Below are positions 45,930 through 57,532 of a DNA stretch of 64,000 bases, in pieces. Location: assembly GCA_035048485.1 (NCBI GenBank), contig CM068580.1, positions 52,554,975 through 52,618,974 of the forward strand, read 5' to 3'. Each line of letters starts with the position of its first letter. Position 1 is the first letter of the stretch. The notes under the pieces are model-generated. The model was not told where the DNA came from. It searched no databases and saw only the letters and a list, made by a program, of their open reading frames with translations. Source of the stretch: Pteria penguin (taxonomy: Eukaryota; Mollusca; Bivalvia; Pterioida; Pteriidae). A program made the translations under genes and the position numbers.

Positions 45930-45950
45930 CATATGTATATATATATATAT
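45837..45950 (+). repeat. TA microsatellite
   Basis: Two TA blocks split by TACATGTA at about 45882, with imperfect copies to 45950. Frames on both strands are artefacts. Confidence 0.95.
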
Positions 45951-46164
45951 CAATGAATTCATGAAATACAGTATAATATTTTGTTTCTCAAAGACTGAAA
46001 ATCACTGGTGACAGATGTATCCATAAAAGCAAAATTATGTTCATCACTGGTGAAACAATACCATTACGTTCCAATTTCGCAATCAATCTTTAACATCAGT
46101 GGATATCATATTATAACACATTGCACCCATAACTTACCCAAATATTACTGTATTACCTGTAAAT

Positions 46165-46350
46165 GTCAATTACTGTTAACTTAGCATGTAAATGTTTGTT
46201 ATTGTTTACATGTATATGTTTGCTATTGTTTATATGTTTATGTTTGTTATTGTTTATGAGTAAATGTTTGTTATTGTTTTACCTGTAAATGTTTGTTATT
46301 GTTTAAATGTCAATGTTTGTTTTCATGTATATGTTTGTTAGTTTTATATG
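46165..46350 (+). repeat. ~23-bp minisatellite, left part
   Basis: Units of AATGTTTGTTATTGTTTACA plus TGT. The same unit reappears at 47197-47410, so about 0.85 kb was probably inserted into one array. Confidence 0.85.
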
Positions 46351-46918
46351 TTGCCATATATGTTTTTGATAGCAACATATTATTCTATAACGTTTCGTGT
46401 GTAATAAAATTTTTATGACCTCTCTTTTTGAGAAACTTTTTGATCCTTGTTCTCTATATGGAGGATTATTTATAAATTTTTTAATTTGTGTCCTTTGATT
46501 GTGCTGTCTTTGCAGTGCAGGTTTTTTTTTTTCAATACTTTGAGAATGTGACCGGGTCCCTTGCAATTGGGAAAATAGTGCAAATTTGGTACAGTTGGGA
46601 AAAGTTAAGAACAAAAATTACAAATATAAATACTACATAAACATTATATTCAGGATTTTGTTTACTACTTCATTTATCTTGATCTCATCTCTTTGAATTT
46701 GTGCATTACACATACAATTTTTGTACTTAAATTTTTTCACTTTGGAGGTTAGAAGCAAATTGGGAATTTTTTGTCACTTTTTGGGAAAAGATGATACTAT
46801 TTGGCATTTGGACTGGGTCCTTATAACGGACCCAAATTCACTAGAAAAAAATCCCTGCAGTGAGTGGGAAGATGGGCACCTGTAAACCAGTTAACCACAC
46901 CAGTGAGTGACGTTTGTT
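46351..46918. other. Spacer between minisatellite halves
   Basis: Part is related to 34440-34530 and 47690-47820 by TTTTTGGGAAAA and GGGTCCTTATAACGGACCC (46831-46849). The minus-strand frame 46303-46614 has no domain or splice support. Confidence 0.45.
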
Positions 46919-46926
46919 ACTTCAAA

Positions 46927-47037
46927 CACAGGGTTTTCTGCTTGTTGCCCCCCCCCCAAATATACCAATATAATAATATAATAATATTAAATTAGTATAT
47001 TTGAGGGGGAGGGGGGCAACAAGCCAAAAGCCCTGTG
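46927..47037. mobile_element. 111-bp palindromic element with 7-bp duplication
   Basis: Ends CACAGGGTTTTCTGCTTG and its near-complement enclose C/G runs and an AT-rich loop. CTTCAAA is repeated at 46920-46926 and 47038-47044. Confidence 0.75.
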
Positions 47038-47196
47038 CTTCAAATGACCATCCTAAGTTGGTATCGTAACTGCAGAACAATCAAATCTTTTTGTAATGTC
47101 GTTTTTTCTTGTATATTCTAATATTATCATTTTTTGTGTGCATGTCCTCGGTGATTTGTGTCACACAGACTTGTCAGATTTCTTCTGTTTTCTCTT

Positions 47197-47410
47197 GTAT
47201 ATGTTTGTTATTGTTTACATGTAAATATTTGATATTCTTTATATATGTATGTATATATTTGTAAATGTTTACATGCATATGTTTGTTATTTTTTACATGC
47301 AAATGTTTGCTATTGTTTATATATGAATGTTTATTGTTTACATGTATATGTTTCTTATTGTTTGTATGTACATGTTTATGTTTGTTACTGTTGTACATGT
47401 TACATTTGTT
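47197..47410 (+). repeat. ~23-bp minisatellite, right part
   Basis: Same unit and orientation as 46165-46350, with more length variation. Confidence 0.85.
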
Positions 47411-47689
47411 ATTGCTTACATTGAGATCATACTAATGTGTATTCTCTTAAAATTGCTATACACAGAGTAGGTAAATTCCCTCTAGGCATGTCGATGCAAA
47501 TGTGGCTTGTAACATGCCTTCTTTAGATATCTATGGATGACAGAGGATTACAATAAATTTCATTAGTCACCTGTGTAATGTCTGCAGAGTGTCTGAATTT
47601 TAGTCTTTGCCTCCATATAAACAAGCAGTGTTTATTATTTTGATTTTTCTTTCAAAGGTGCCTGTAACTATTCATATAGGAATTTTTTG

Positions 47690-47825
47690 TCCCATTTGCA
47701 TAATGCTAAAAGACCAATGTTTGGGAAAAATTTAGGCAAATTTTTGGGAAAAATCAATGAAATGTCCATTGAGAAGGGTCCTTATAATGGAACTGACTTG
47801 AAGAAAAAATACTGACAAGGGAACA
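47690..47825 (+). repeat. Dispersed repeat fragment with GGGTCCTTATAATGGA
   Basis: It shares TGCTAAAAGACCAATGTTTG, AAATTTTTGGGAAAA and the GGGTCCTTATAATGGAAC end with 34438-34530. Its extent is uncertain. Confidence 0.5.
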
Positions 47826-48480
47826 TTTTACTCCACAGATTTTCATAAGCATGTTCCTCATGGTTGTTCGATTTTGATTATATTAAAAGCTACTTTTTGT
47901 CAAATGTTACTGCAAAATAAAACTGAAAAATTTCTGATTTTTTGTCACCGAGTTTTGTGTTTTTTGTTTTTTTTATCATTATCAAAACCGACTGCAGGTT
48001 ACATTAACTAATCAAAATGATCAATCATGATCAATTGATTCATCTAGGATTCTTCTTCCTAACTATAGTCTATACCACTTCATATGATATAAATTTCTCA
48101 ATACATTCTTTAATGTCATTTTAATATATAGGTGAGGTGAAAATGTCCCAAATGGAACGTCAAAAAAGCTATAAATGAGATTATTTTTTCCACAAAATTA
48201 TTTACTCATTCTCCTGCTGGCACACAGAATGAAACTGAATGTAAGCATTTACTCAGAAGCTGGAATTTGAATGGAAATTGGAGTTTCAATAGTAGCATCC
48301 ACCATTGTTACAGTCATGTCAGAATGACCCCTAGTCACACCTGATACATCCTACAATGCACTCCTCAGTTGTATCGATCAAGCCTTGATATTTACATGGC
48401 CTGATGTCTACCTGAAGTTTGTTTGACGCTTTCACACCTCCTCTATTGATAAGATAATTAAGCTTATGAAAACAATTTAG

Positions 48481-48772
48481 CTGAGCGTTACAACAATAAA
48501 GAACATAATGTTGAGGACTTACAGTTTCAATTGCAATTTCTTCAAGACATTTTCAAAACTGGCCTAAGATTTCCCATTTTACTGAAGTCTACTATAGAAT
48601 GTGAGTCGTCAAGTCAGTCTACTACTGAAAGTGAGTTGTCAAGTCAGTCTATTGTGGATTGTAAGTTGTCAAGTCAGTCTCCTGTAGAAGATGTGAGTAC
48701 AGTGACAGTGATTCTGAAATGTCTGAAAATGAAAATGAAGTTTTTCAAAGGTTAGAGCTTGAGTATTTAAGG
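48481..48772 (+). pseudogene. Possible broken coding segment with 30-bp in-frame repeats
   Basis: After an acceptor-like aacaatttag the frame reads AERYNNKEHNVEDLQFQLQF then LQDIFKTGLRFPILLK. Three 30-base repeats (SSQSTTESEL, SSQSIVDCKL, SSQSPVED) follow, near 48600-48690. The likely continuation SDSDSEMSENENEVFQRLEL is in a different frame, so a frameshift near 48695 or an unseen splice is required. The family is unknown. Confidence 0.35.
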
Positions 48773-48779
48773 TGAATGC

Positions 48780-49744
48780 ATTCAAACTGTTCTTAGAAAT
48801 GGTCACATTGAATGGTTTGTTTTAATAAATTTTCTAATGAATTAAAAAGAAAAATACACATTTAAAATAACACAGTTCCTTGATTTTCTTATGGGCTCCT
48901 TGAATTTCAGATCTAGGAGCCTGTACATGGCTCCTTAAATTAAGATTTCCCTGAATTTCAAGCCCTGATCAGAGTCAGAGATCCCTCCACTTGTTGATGT
49001 ACTCTACTCATCTTTGTCAATATGTTTATAAAAAAAGAAATTTAATCAGTTTCACATTTTTCTTCACATATATATAAGTAGTACTATGAACAATGGGGCA
49101 AAAAAGATTGTCACATTTCCGGGTTCGACATTAAGGCACGTCCGACTGACATTTCTGTAGATAGCCCAACAGGAAGGGTCTGCCATTGACCCTATACAGT
49201 TTATTTTTTATATCTGAATCATTTCGCTGTGAATATTTATGTTATCAAACTGCTATTTATCAGTTGACAGATTCCCAGTTGACAAACATGAGATCAGTAT
49301 TTAGTATTCAACAATACCAATAAGTATTAAAGGTTATTGTGAACGAAACAACAATGCGTTAAAATGCCAAAACGGTTCAAAGGGAAACTATTAAAAGCCA
49401 CTTTCATACATACACGTTAAGTGAAAAAAAGTAACATCTGAACATGTCCTACATGTATGATAAGCAGATGATGTACAATGTACTTATAATTTATATCAAA
49501 ATCAACCAGTGTAATAATGCTGTCAATCATATTTTATCTTGGTGAATTTCATGAAATTGGATTAGCGATGCTCTTTCGGCATTTTCCAAATGTTGCAGTG
49601 TGTAGATTTAGATGGTATTTGCAGATTGTCAGTAGCGTAACAAGTAAGTAATACCGCTATTTTACCCAACATTGTGATGATTTACCACAGATTTATTATG
49701 ATCATTTTTTATTAAAACTTTACTAAATCTTTTGTAGTCTCTTA
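48780..49744. other. Sequence with no clear feature
   Basis: No gene or defined repeat is recognised; a short TA run lies near 49068-49078. Confidence 0.4.
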
Positions 49745-49960
49745 TAACATGCTGGTAATTTCGGTACAAGGTAAATTCAGTACATGGTAAATTCGGGACA
49801 TTGTGGTAAATTCAGTACATGGTATTTTCGGTACATGGTATTCTTGGTACATAAATTTGGTAATTTCGAGTACATTATTTGGACAGAGACATATATACAT
49901 ATGTGTATATATGTCTCTGCTTTAGGTAATATCGGTACATAAATTATTTTTTCTATTTTA
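49745..49960 (+). repeat. GGTAAATTCGGTACAT-type array, left arm
   Basis: About nine degenerate 17-25 bp units with GGTAATTTCGGTACAT. The inverted counterpart lies at about 52490-52590. A palindromic micro-insertion (49884-49919) sits within. Confidence 0.75.
49884..49919. mobile_element. 36-bp palindrome of the CAGAGAC family
   Basis: The ends are CAGAGACATATATACA and its complement. Flanks show only a weak duplication (about 4 of 7 bases). Confidence 0.75.
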
Positions 49961-50331
49961 TGATACAAAATACAATATGTACCTAAACAATGACAATTGT
50001 TTTTAATTGATGACTTTAATTTTCGTGTTTTAACATCTCAAGATTCAGTGTTAATCTCAAGAAATTGACCCAGTGCAAAGTTAGCAATCATGAAAAATAA
50101 ATGTCACCATAATTTGGTGTAAACAAATTTCATCAAAACTATAGTAATATCGAAAGGACAACTGCAGCATAAAATAATATAAGCATACATATGGTATCAA
50201 AATGTTGGTAATTTCGTCTTCTTTTGCAAGGAATTCACATTAGTTTGATATAAAATATGAATTATGTACATCAGAATACCAGACATATAATGTTTATAAA
50301 CGGGCTGATTTCCAGAGAATGACTGTTATAT

Positions 50332-50362
<31 letters not shown>

Positions 50363-51262
50363 CCGTATTCACTCGTGTATAGTGCGCATCCGTGTATAAT
50401 ACGCACCCCCAACTTTTGGAAAATAATTCGAGAAAAAGTGTACATCTCGTGTATAATACGTAGGTGAAATTGCCACATAAGCAAGTAATCAAGAACCATA
50501 AGTTTACCTTAGTAGAAAAAAATCTCTGTATTACAAATTTTATTTTACGGAAACACGATTGATTACGCATCTGAACCTTAGGATATTCAATGAATGGGAT
50601 AAACCAAACTGCCGCAATAAAATTAATTTTTGATCCAAACATTGTGTTGGTAGAAAGAAAACTAAAGATGTAACAATAAGCCACTTTATTTAGTATTCTT
50701 GATAAAATATCGATAATGAAGCAAAACCGTCATTTTCTATAAACTTTACACTTGTTGTCTCGAAGTGTCAATGTCTGTACAAAATAAATTGATTAACACA
50801 GCAGTTAAGGTAAAAGAAATGCGAACAACCAATTACCCCAGCGGGGTGTACGGTAATGGCTGATTGTTTGACCGTGAAGCCATTTTACCTTGATCGACGA
50901 TGATAAGATAATTGGATTGCATCGGCACTTGTTATCTTAAAATATGCTAGTCTCATTTGTAAAGACATCTTCATTTCAGCTCATATTGTAAAGAGTTCAA
51001 CACATGGAGGTAAAACTGTAATGATAATCTCTTTATCAAGTGTCTAAAATCGATTTCAGTAGTCAAGTAAGGGTTCCCAAAGTTTAATGGTCATGTTTTG
51101 ATTGTTGTCAGCGGACACTTACGGCAATATCACTGCGGATATATGAATTCTTACGTTTGGAAAAAGGTTCTTGTTTCAGATCTTGTGTATAATACGCACC
51201 TGGAAAATCGAAGTCAAATTTAATGAAAAAAAGTGTGTATTATACACGAGTTAATACCGTAT
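50363..51262. mobile_element. TIR element of ~0.9 kb in a TA microsatellite
   Basis: The left end TACCGTATTCACTCGTGTAT continues with ATAATACGCACCC strings. The right end, in complement, is TACGGTATTAACTCGTGTAT then ATAATACACAC. GTGTATAATACGCACC recurs internally near both ends. TA repeats flank both sides. No transposase is recognised. Confidence 0.7.
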
Positions 51263-51473
51263 ATATATAAATAAGATGCTGTTATTCATGGGTTTTATGC
51301 ATCTACATGTATGTTGAATTCCAGAACTGCTACACAGATTAACTGTTGTCAAATTTGGTGATAATTTCTTAATATTTTTTTGTCTGAATGTTTTTTTTTC
51401 AAATATGTTTAATGTGTGACTAATCTTTATCATCACATTAAACATATATGATTATGTACTATTCCACCTATGT

Positions 51474-51704
51474 GTGTTTAATGTATTTACATACCCATGT
51501 TGCAAGAGAAGTCTTCTAGATTCCTTACAAACTAAAAGGGTTGATTCACTTATGGATACACTAGCTCCTACAGCTCATCCAATATCTGAGTTTGGCTCAA
51601 TAAACAGAGAAAATACTTCAGTAACCATTTCAATGTCTTATCTTCAACAAGGAGTTAATAATTGGGGTATGGTTTTCATACAGCTTGATTGTATTCATCA
51701 ATAA
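51474..51704 (+). other. Open frame, possible orphan exon or transposase relic
   Basis: It contains RSLLDSLQTKRVDSLMDTLA then TAHPISEFGSINREN, with protein-like composition. A gcaag acceptor-like site and a GTATGG donor after NNWG would be usable. No partner exon or family is recognised. Confidence 0.25.
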
Positions 51705-51759
51705 GATTACCTGCCATATCACAGCATATCCCATATTTCAAAGCATTGGCAAAAGGTCA

Positions 51760-52265
51760 TGAATCAGACATGATTGCAGAGGAAATAAAAAAAAAACTGA
51801 AAGGGGGGTTTGGGGGGTTCTTCCCCAGCGGGGTCACGAGGGGCAGCGCCCCTGTTCTGGGGGTTCAGGGGGCCAAAGGCCCCCGACCGAAAATGGATTT
51901 TAGGCATTGTAAAGACCTTAAAAAACCATCTCCTGGCAGCTTTTTAAACAACAAATCTTTTCTATATTACCTGTTATTTATACACCTCAGCTACCTGTAC
52001 ATTGACTTGGACTTACAAAACACAAATAATCCTTCCATAGAATATATTCCAACTTAATTCAGTGTCGACCAATGAGATCAACGATCACAACAACACCCCA
52101 AAGACGGAAATGAGGCATTGAATAGTAATGTCTAGAAACGATCCGGACACGGCGTACAATACAATGAAACGAGTTTTTTTTTTCCGGACAGATCAGCGAA
52201 AAAAGTGGAAAATCGTGAAAAGCGGAATTCCGTTTAAAAGCGGAAAATAATCATGTCTGATGAAT
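51760..52265. repeat. Element with TCAGACATGATT inverted ends and G/C-rich core
   Basis: ATCAGACATGATT near 51765 pairs with AATCATGTCTGAT near 52248. The core has GGGGTCACGAGGGGCAGCGC and GGGGGCCAAAGGCCCCC. The right part has GGAAAATCGTGAAAAGCGGA repeats. Confidence 0.6.
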
Positions 52266-52479
52266 AAAAACAGCAAATATTTCTGCTTTTCATTTATTTC
52301 AATAAAAACAAAGGCGATAATTAATTTAGCTTAAAACTTTAACCATTTTGACGACATAAAAAGTTACAAATACGTACAAACAATCATCAAAAAATCGACA
52401 ATAACATCATTGCATAAATTTACAAAAACCAAAATTTTCAAAAAGGTTGAATGTAAGTAAAAATTTAACTGATATATTT

Positions 52480-52590
52480 CTATTGCCAAATTTACAATCC
52501 CTATGTACCGAAAATACCAATAACATGTACCAAATTTACCATTTTTGTATGTACCAAATTTACAATGTACCATGCACCAAAATTACCTGA
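52480..52590 (-). repeat. GGTACAT-type array, right arm (inverted)
   Basis: ATGTACCGAAAATACC and CATGTACCAAATTTACC units, complementary to 49745-49960. Confidence 0.75.
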
Positions 52591-52788
52591 TCCCATTTGA
52601 ATTTGGGCGGGTATAATTTCCTAGAGGCTATCCAACTGGACCACCTTTCTCAAAAGTTATAATGTTGAACCTGGCTCTGCATTTTTCATTTCAATAATTA
52701 TGAGGAAAAAAGGTTGTTTGTGTTATTAATACCTAATTCATATTGAAACGGTTTGGCTCATACTTTTCAATAGAAATAAGTTAATACC

Positions 52789-53593
52789 TAGTTTCGGTAC
52801 AAGGATGTTTCGGTACAAGGACATTTCGGTACATAAGAAAGACGTTTGGTACAAGTAAAGACGTTTCGGTACAATGAGAAGGACATTTCGGTACACTAAA
52901 AAGATGTTTCGGTACATATGTTTCGGTGACTTATTCACTATATTTTAGTCTGTGTGTGACATGAGACAGCAAGTGTGACTAGCCAAACAGGTGACGCTTA
53001 CTCCTATATACACATGGGTTAATTTTACTAAAGGACGTAGGCCCAAACGTATATGTATACATAAACTACATCAAATAACATTTCGTATCTATTCTAAAAA
53101 GTTCCTTAAGAAACTTCAGGCACTTCAAGAAAAATGCAGTCCATGCAAAAAGTTAAAAAGTTTATGTCTATATGTCTACTGTTCGGCTTACGGTCTTTAC
53201 AGGTATTTTTAAGTATGCATGATCACAAGTATTCAAGGGAAAAAAGGCATATGAGTAAAAATAAATAAATAAATAAATAAACATATATATATATATATAC
53301 ATTGTATATAGTCTTCATTATTGTTTTTTATATAAGGTCACACATATCGCATATCCTGAAGTACCGATGGGACGTACAGCATGACACATTTCCGTAACAG
53401 TTTGCTAGTGCTGATCTTTTTACTTTTTTCACGATAAATTGTTATAATATCCATTTTAATTTGCCTCTGTACCGATATTTATGTACCTGTACCGAAACAA
53501 CCAAAGTCATGTACCGAAACGTCTTTGTACCATGTACGGAAACGACCTATTTTTGTGTACGGAAACATCCTTGTACCAAAACGTCCTGCACCC
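52789..53593. mobile_element. Foldback (FB)-like element with 9-bp target duplication
   Basis: The left array 52792-52930 (TTTCGGTACAAGGAYG units) is inverted at 53465-53590 (CGTCCTTGTACCGAAA units). GTTAATACC is repeated directly at 52780-52788 and 53594-53602. The ~530-bp loop is AT-rich with AAAT and TA runs. Confidence 0.75.
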
Positions 53594-53609
53594 GTTAATA
53601 CCCTACTTT

Positions 53610-54600
53610 TTAGTTACGACTGCAACGGAAGAGCTATTTTGTCTTGTCTCTTACGCTGCAGTTGTAACTACCTACTTTTGAGAAAGTAAGGTTATGACCT
53701 GATTTTAGCAACTATATGTTGACAGGTAGATGTACGTGTATATGTAAGAATAAGTGAGCAGTTTTTGTAGTAAAATAAGGCAATTTTGGTTTGTGTTGCT
53801 TTAGATTTAAGTCATTTTGACTATTACATGGTCGAGATCAAATGTCGGAAATTGACGAAATGAACAATCACGCTGATAGAGTCACAGATTTTGACAGAAT
53901 CGAAGTACAGCCATTACTAACTTCATCAGCAGCCCGACACTAAATTTACCAACTGGATCTCCCGCAAAGTGAAACTAAGACCTGTAAAACTATCACAAGA
54001 TAAACACGGTCGAGCTATTTCAAAGACGAATTGTCGGACTAATGCGGAGACTACTGTACAGTATTTCACTGGTTTCGGATGCATTAAGTTTAGTTGCATC
54101 AAGGACTTTTAAACATACAGTCCTTGGTTGCATAAATATGTGTCAGTCTATAATTGTTAATTGTCGAAGTCTTAAATTATATATGGTCCTGATTTGGTGA
54201 AAAGGTATAATATTATACATTTTGTAAATGGCCGAAGGCATCAGGAGCCAGTTGTTCGAAAATTTAACCACCGCTGGGACTAGATATAAAGCTAACCATG
54301 CAGCGATTAAAATTTGAGAGACAACTTTAATTTATAAGATTTCTGCGTAGAAAACTATATTACTCTACAAAGCTCGTTTAATATTCTACAAATCAGTGAC
54401 TATGACTTATATTAGACCTCTAAAATCTTCTCATTTCAAAGATATGATTAGATGAAATTTTAACTATTGGTAAGCTTATAATCAGTTAACTTAATTAGCA
54501 ATTAACAGTTTATTTGTTGCTCAAAGTGTAAACTAACCGTCGGTTAACTAACCACTGGATTACTGACTTAACCACTGGACAACCTTAGCAACCCGGTCCT
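53610..54600. other. Sequence with one short open frame
   Basis: 53842-53943 on the plus strand could encode 33 residues starting MSEIDEMNNHADRVTDFDRI and ending SSAARH. It might be a first exon or chance. Nothing else is recognised. Confidence 0.3.
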
Positions 54601-54633
54601 GATGTCTATACTTTATGGGTCATTCTCTGACAA

Positions 54634-54665
54634 CAGAGACATATATATGTGTATATATGTCTCTA
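54634..54665. mobile_element. 32-bp palindrome of the CAGAGAC family
   Basis: CAGAGACATATATA and its complement ending GTCTCTA. CTGACA is found next to both ends (54627-54632 and 54666-54671). Confidence 0.75.
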
Positions 54666-54789
54666 CTGACAGCTTTATAACTTTTCACGAAAAATGTGTC
54701 CTAGCGGAAAATTTATTATTTCATGAATAAGAGACTCCCAAAATTCGATACTATAGAAACCTGATAATGCATAAAATTTCATCGCAAAT

Positions 54790-54816
54790 AAAAAAAAATG
54801 ACAAAAAAAACAAAAA

Positions 54817-54855
<39 letters not shown>

Positions 54856-54910
54856 AATAAAATAAAATAATATATAATATAATAAAATAAAATAAAATAA
54901 AATAAATAAA
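54790..54910 (+). repeat. AAAT/AAAAT microsatellite
   Basis: Runs of AAAT, then AAAAT pentamers. The minus-strand frame is an artefact. Confidence 0.95.
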
Positions 54911-55980
54911 CGACAATATTTGATTGCCCTTAACCTATCTTCATATTTTAATAAATTACTGCCACAATATGATAGAATTCTCCAGAGGAACATGCACTCG
55001 TATCCTTGTGTAGAATGATAGATATATAATACAGGAGTTGCGAGGTTGATCTTTAGTAAAACTTGTACTATATAATTGTTGAAAGATCTCTGAAAAGTAG
55101 CAGGTAGACTTGGAAAGGGATGACAGTACGTGATCAGAGGATGACAAAACTGGCATAGATATCAGACAGCGCCGCTCAAAATAGATTGTTCATACATAAA
55201 TCTTTTATGGAGCTCTTTCCAATGTCTGCAAGTTTTCCACTTTTTGAATAAAAATAATGTGTGGGAGAAACATAAACGTTCAAAAATCACAATCCATATA
55301 GGAATCTACAAATTAAAAAATAGGTGTGTGTGGTTGGGGGGGGGGGGGGGGGGGATTGCAGCCTCCCATGACTAATGTTTATGTTTTGCACTATGTGGTC
55401 CGGAAAGAGGGTTGCAGTCCTAAAATGATCGAAAATTACCTTCTTGGTTAGATTTTCCGACCGGGCGGGAGTTGCAACCCCTTCTCTAAATCCGCCAATA
55501 CAATCTGGATTATTACATTAAGAATACACGAGAAACTACATGTAAATGAATACTGTACATAAAATCAGCTCAAACACTAATGAGAAATCAGTTATCAAAA
55601 GTCATATGTAACACTATACAGTCCAGAGAAAGTTTAAAGATAAAATGAAAGTAGCTATGTAAATTGTATTTATGTCTGCTGTTTGAATAATTTTGGATAT
55701 TTGCTTTGCAAAGAATATCAGTTTTGTAATTTAGAAACTACGTTAGCGATAGAGAAAATAGTGTTTGTATAACGTTTCTAGTCATAGTCGTGTACATGTT
55801 GCTGTGATCTATGAATTTGCCTCTAGGTTTCACATACCTCTAGTAGAAATTCTTTAAAAGTGTTACAAGATAAGAATATTTCATAGCGTAGTTCCTTTAC
55901 ATGTTATATAGTATTTTTACAATCATTAATAGATTACAAACCGAGATTCACGTGTTTTCTTGCAAAGAAATTCACAATTA
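54911..55980. other. Sequence with a G run, no gene
   Basis: A G run of about 20 at 55337-55355 lies in a repeat-like 'ggattgcagcctcc' context. Otherwise no feature is recognised. Confidence 0.45.
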
Positions 55981-56149
55981 ACACATGGTTCATGGTATTG
56001 CAGTTATGTAAGCTAGAGCCGTCCTAACAGGACAAATACCCCCTCGGCAACAAAGTGGAAGCATGCAATAATTCATCCCAAGATACACCACTGGTATAAG
56101 TGTAATGGATGTCACACTTATACATTTTGAGGTATAATCAATGAAAAGA

Positions 56150-57532
56150 ACCTGGTTTGTGTGTACTCTGACCTTGACCTGGTAGATATGACCTTGGTTC
56201 AAGGTCATTACACATGCATGGGTCATGGACAACAATTGTGTAAAATATAATCTTCCAACAACGTAACAGGAAGAATTTATGGCCCAGAAAAGAACGCTGG
56301 CTATGTGTGCACTGTAACATTGACCTTGTAGATATCACTTTGGTTCAAGGTCATGACACACCTTTAGGTCATGGACATAAATTGTGTAAAATATTATCTC
56401 CCTCCAAAGTAAAAGGAAGACGTTACCACTCAGACAAGAATTCTGGCTATGTATGCACTGTGACCTTGACCTTGTAGATATGATCTTGTTTTCAAGGTCA
56501 TGACACACCCTTGGGTCATGAACAACAATTGTGTAAAATATTATCTCCCTCCAAAGTAAAAGTAAGAAGTTATGGCCCGGACAAATTTCATGGACAGACA
56601 GACGGACGGACACACAGACGGACAACACGCTCTATACAATGTGATACACACCTCTGGATCATGGAAAATAATTGTGTGAAATATTATCCAGATCCTACAT
56701 AGCAGTAAGGAGTTATGACACGTACAAGGATTTTGGCAATGCGTGCACTGTGACCTTGACCTTGGAGATGTGATCTTGAGTCAAGGTCATGACACACCTT
56801 TGGGTCATAGACATTAATTGTATGATATATTATCCAAATCCATCTCGGCCTGGCCTGGACAAGGATTTTGGCTTGTGTGAACTGTTACCTTGACCTTGAA
56901 GGTATGACTTTGGCTTGAGGTCATGGCACATCCTTGGATCATGTACAACAATTGCGTGAAACGTTATCTAGTTCCAATATAGCAGTAAGGAGTTATGGCC
57001 TAGATAAGGATTTCGACCAAGTGTGCACTGTGACCTTGACCTTGGAGATATGATCTTGAGTCAAAGTCATGACACACCCTTGGGTCATGGACAACAATTG
57101 TGTGAAATATTATGTTGGATAATAATCCAACTTGGCAGTAAGAAGTTATGGCCCGTACAAGGATTTTGGCTATGTATGCACTGTGACCTTGACTTTGAAG
57201 ATATGACCCAGGCTCAAGGTCATGACACACCCTTAGGTGATTGTTTGAAATATTATCCAGATCCGACAAGGGGATAAGAAGTTATGGCCCGGACAAAAAT
57301 TTGTGCTATGTGTGCACTGTGACCTTGACCTTGAAGATATGACTATAGGTCAAAGTCATGACACACCCTTGGATCATGTACAAAAATTGTGTGAAATATA
57401 ATATAGATCTGACGAGAGGGTAAAAAGTTAAGACCCGGACAAATGTGAACAGATGGACAGACTGACAGATGGACAGACAGACGGGGTGATTTCTATATAC
57501 CCCCAAAATTTGTTTGCGGGGGTATAATAATG
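56150..57532 (+). repeat. Tandem AGGTCA-type element, about nine ~130-145 bp units
   Basis: Units share CACTGTGACCTTGACCTTG, TCAAGGTCATGACACACC and 'ttgtgtgaaatattatc'. A CAGACGGACGGACA tail interrupts at 56591-56622. The array ends GACAGACGGGGTGATT and a TACCCCCAAAA...GCGGGGGTA hairpin. Confidence 0.9.
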
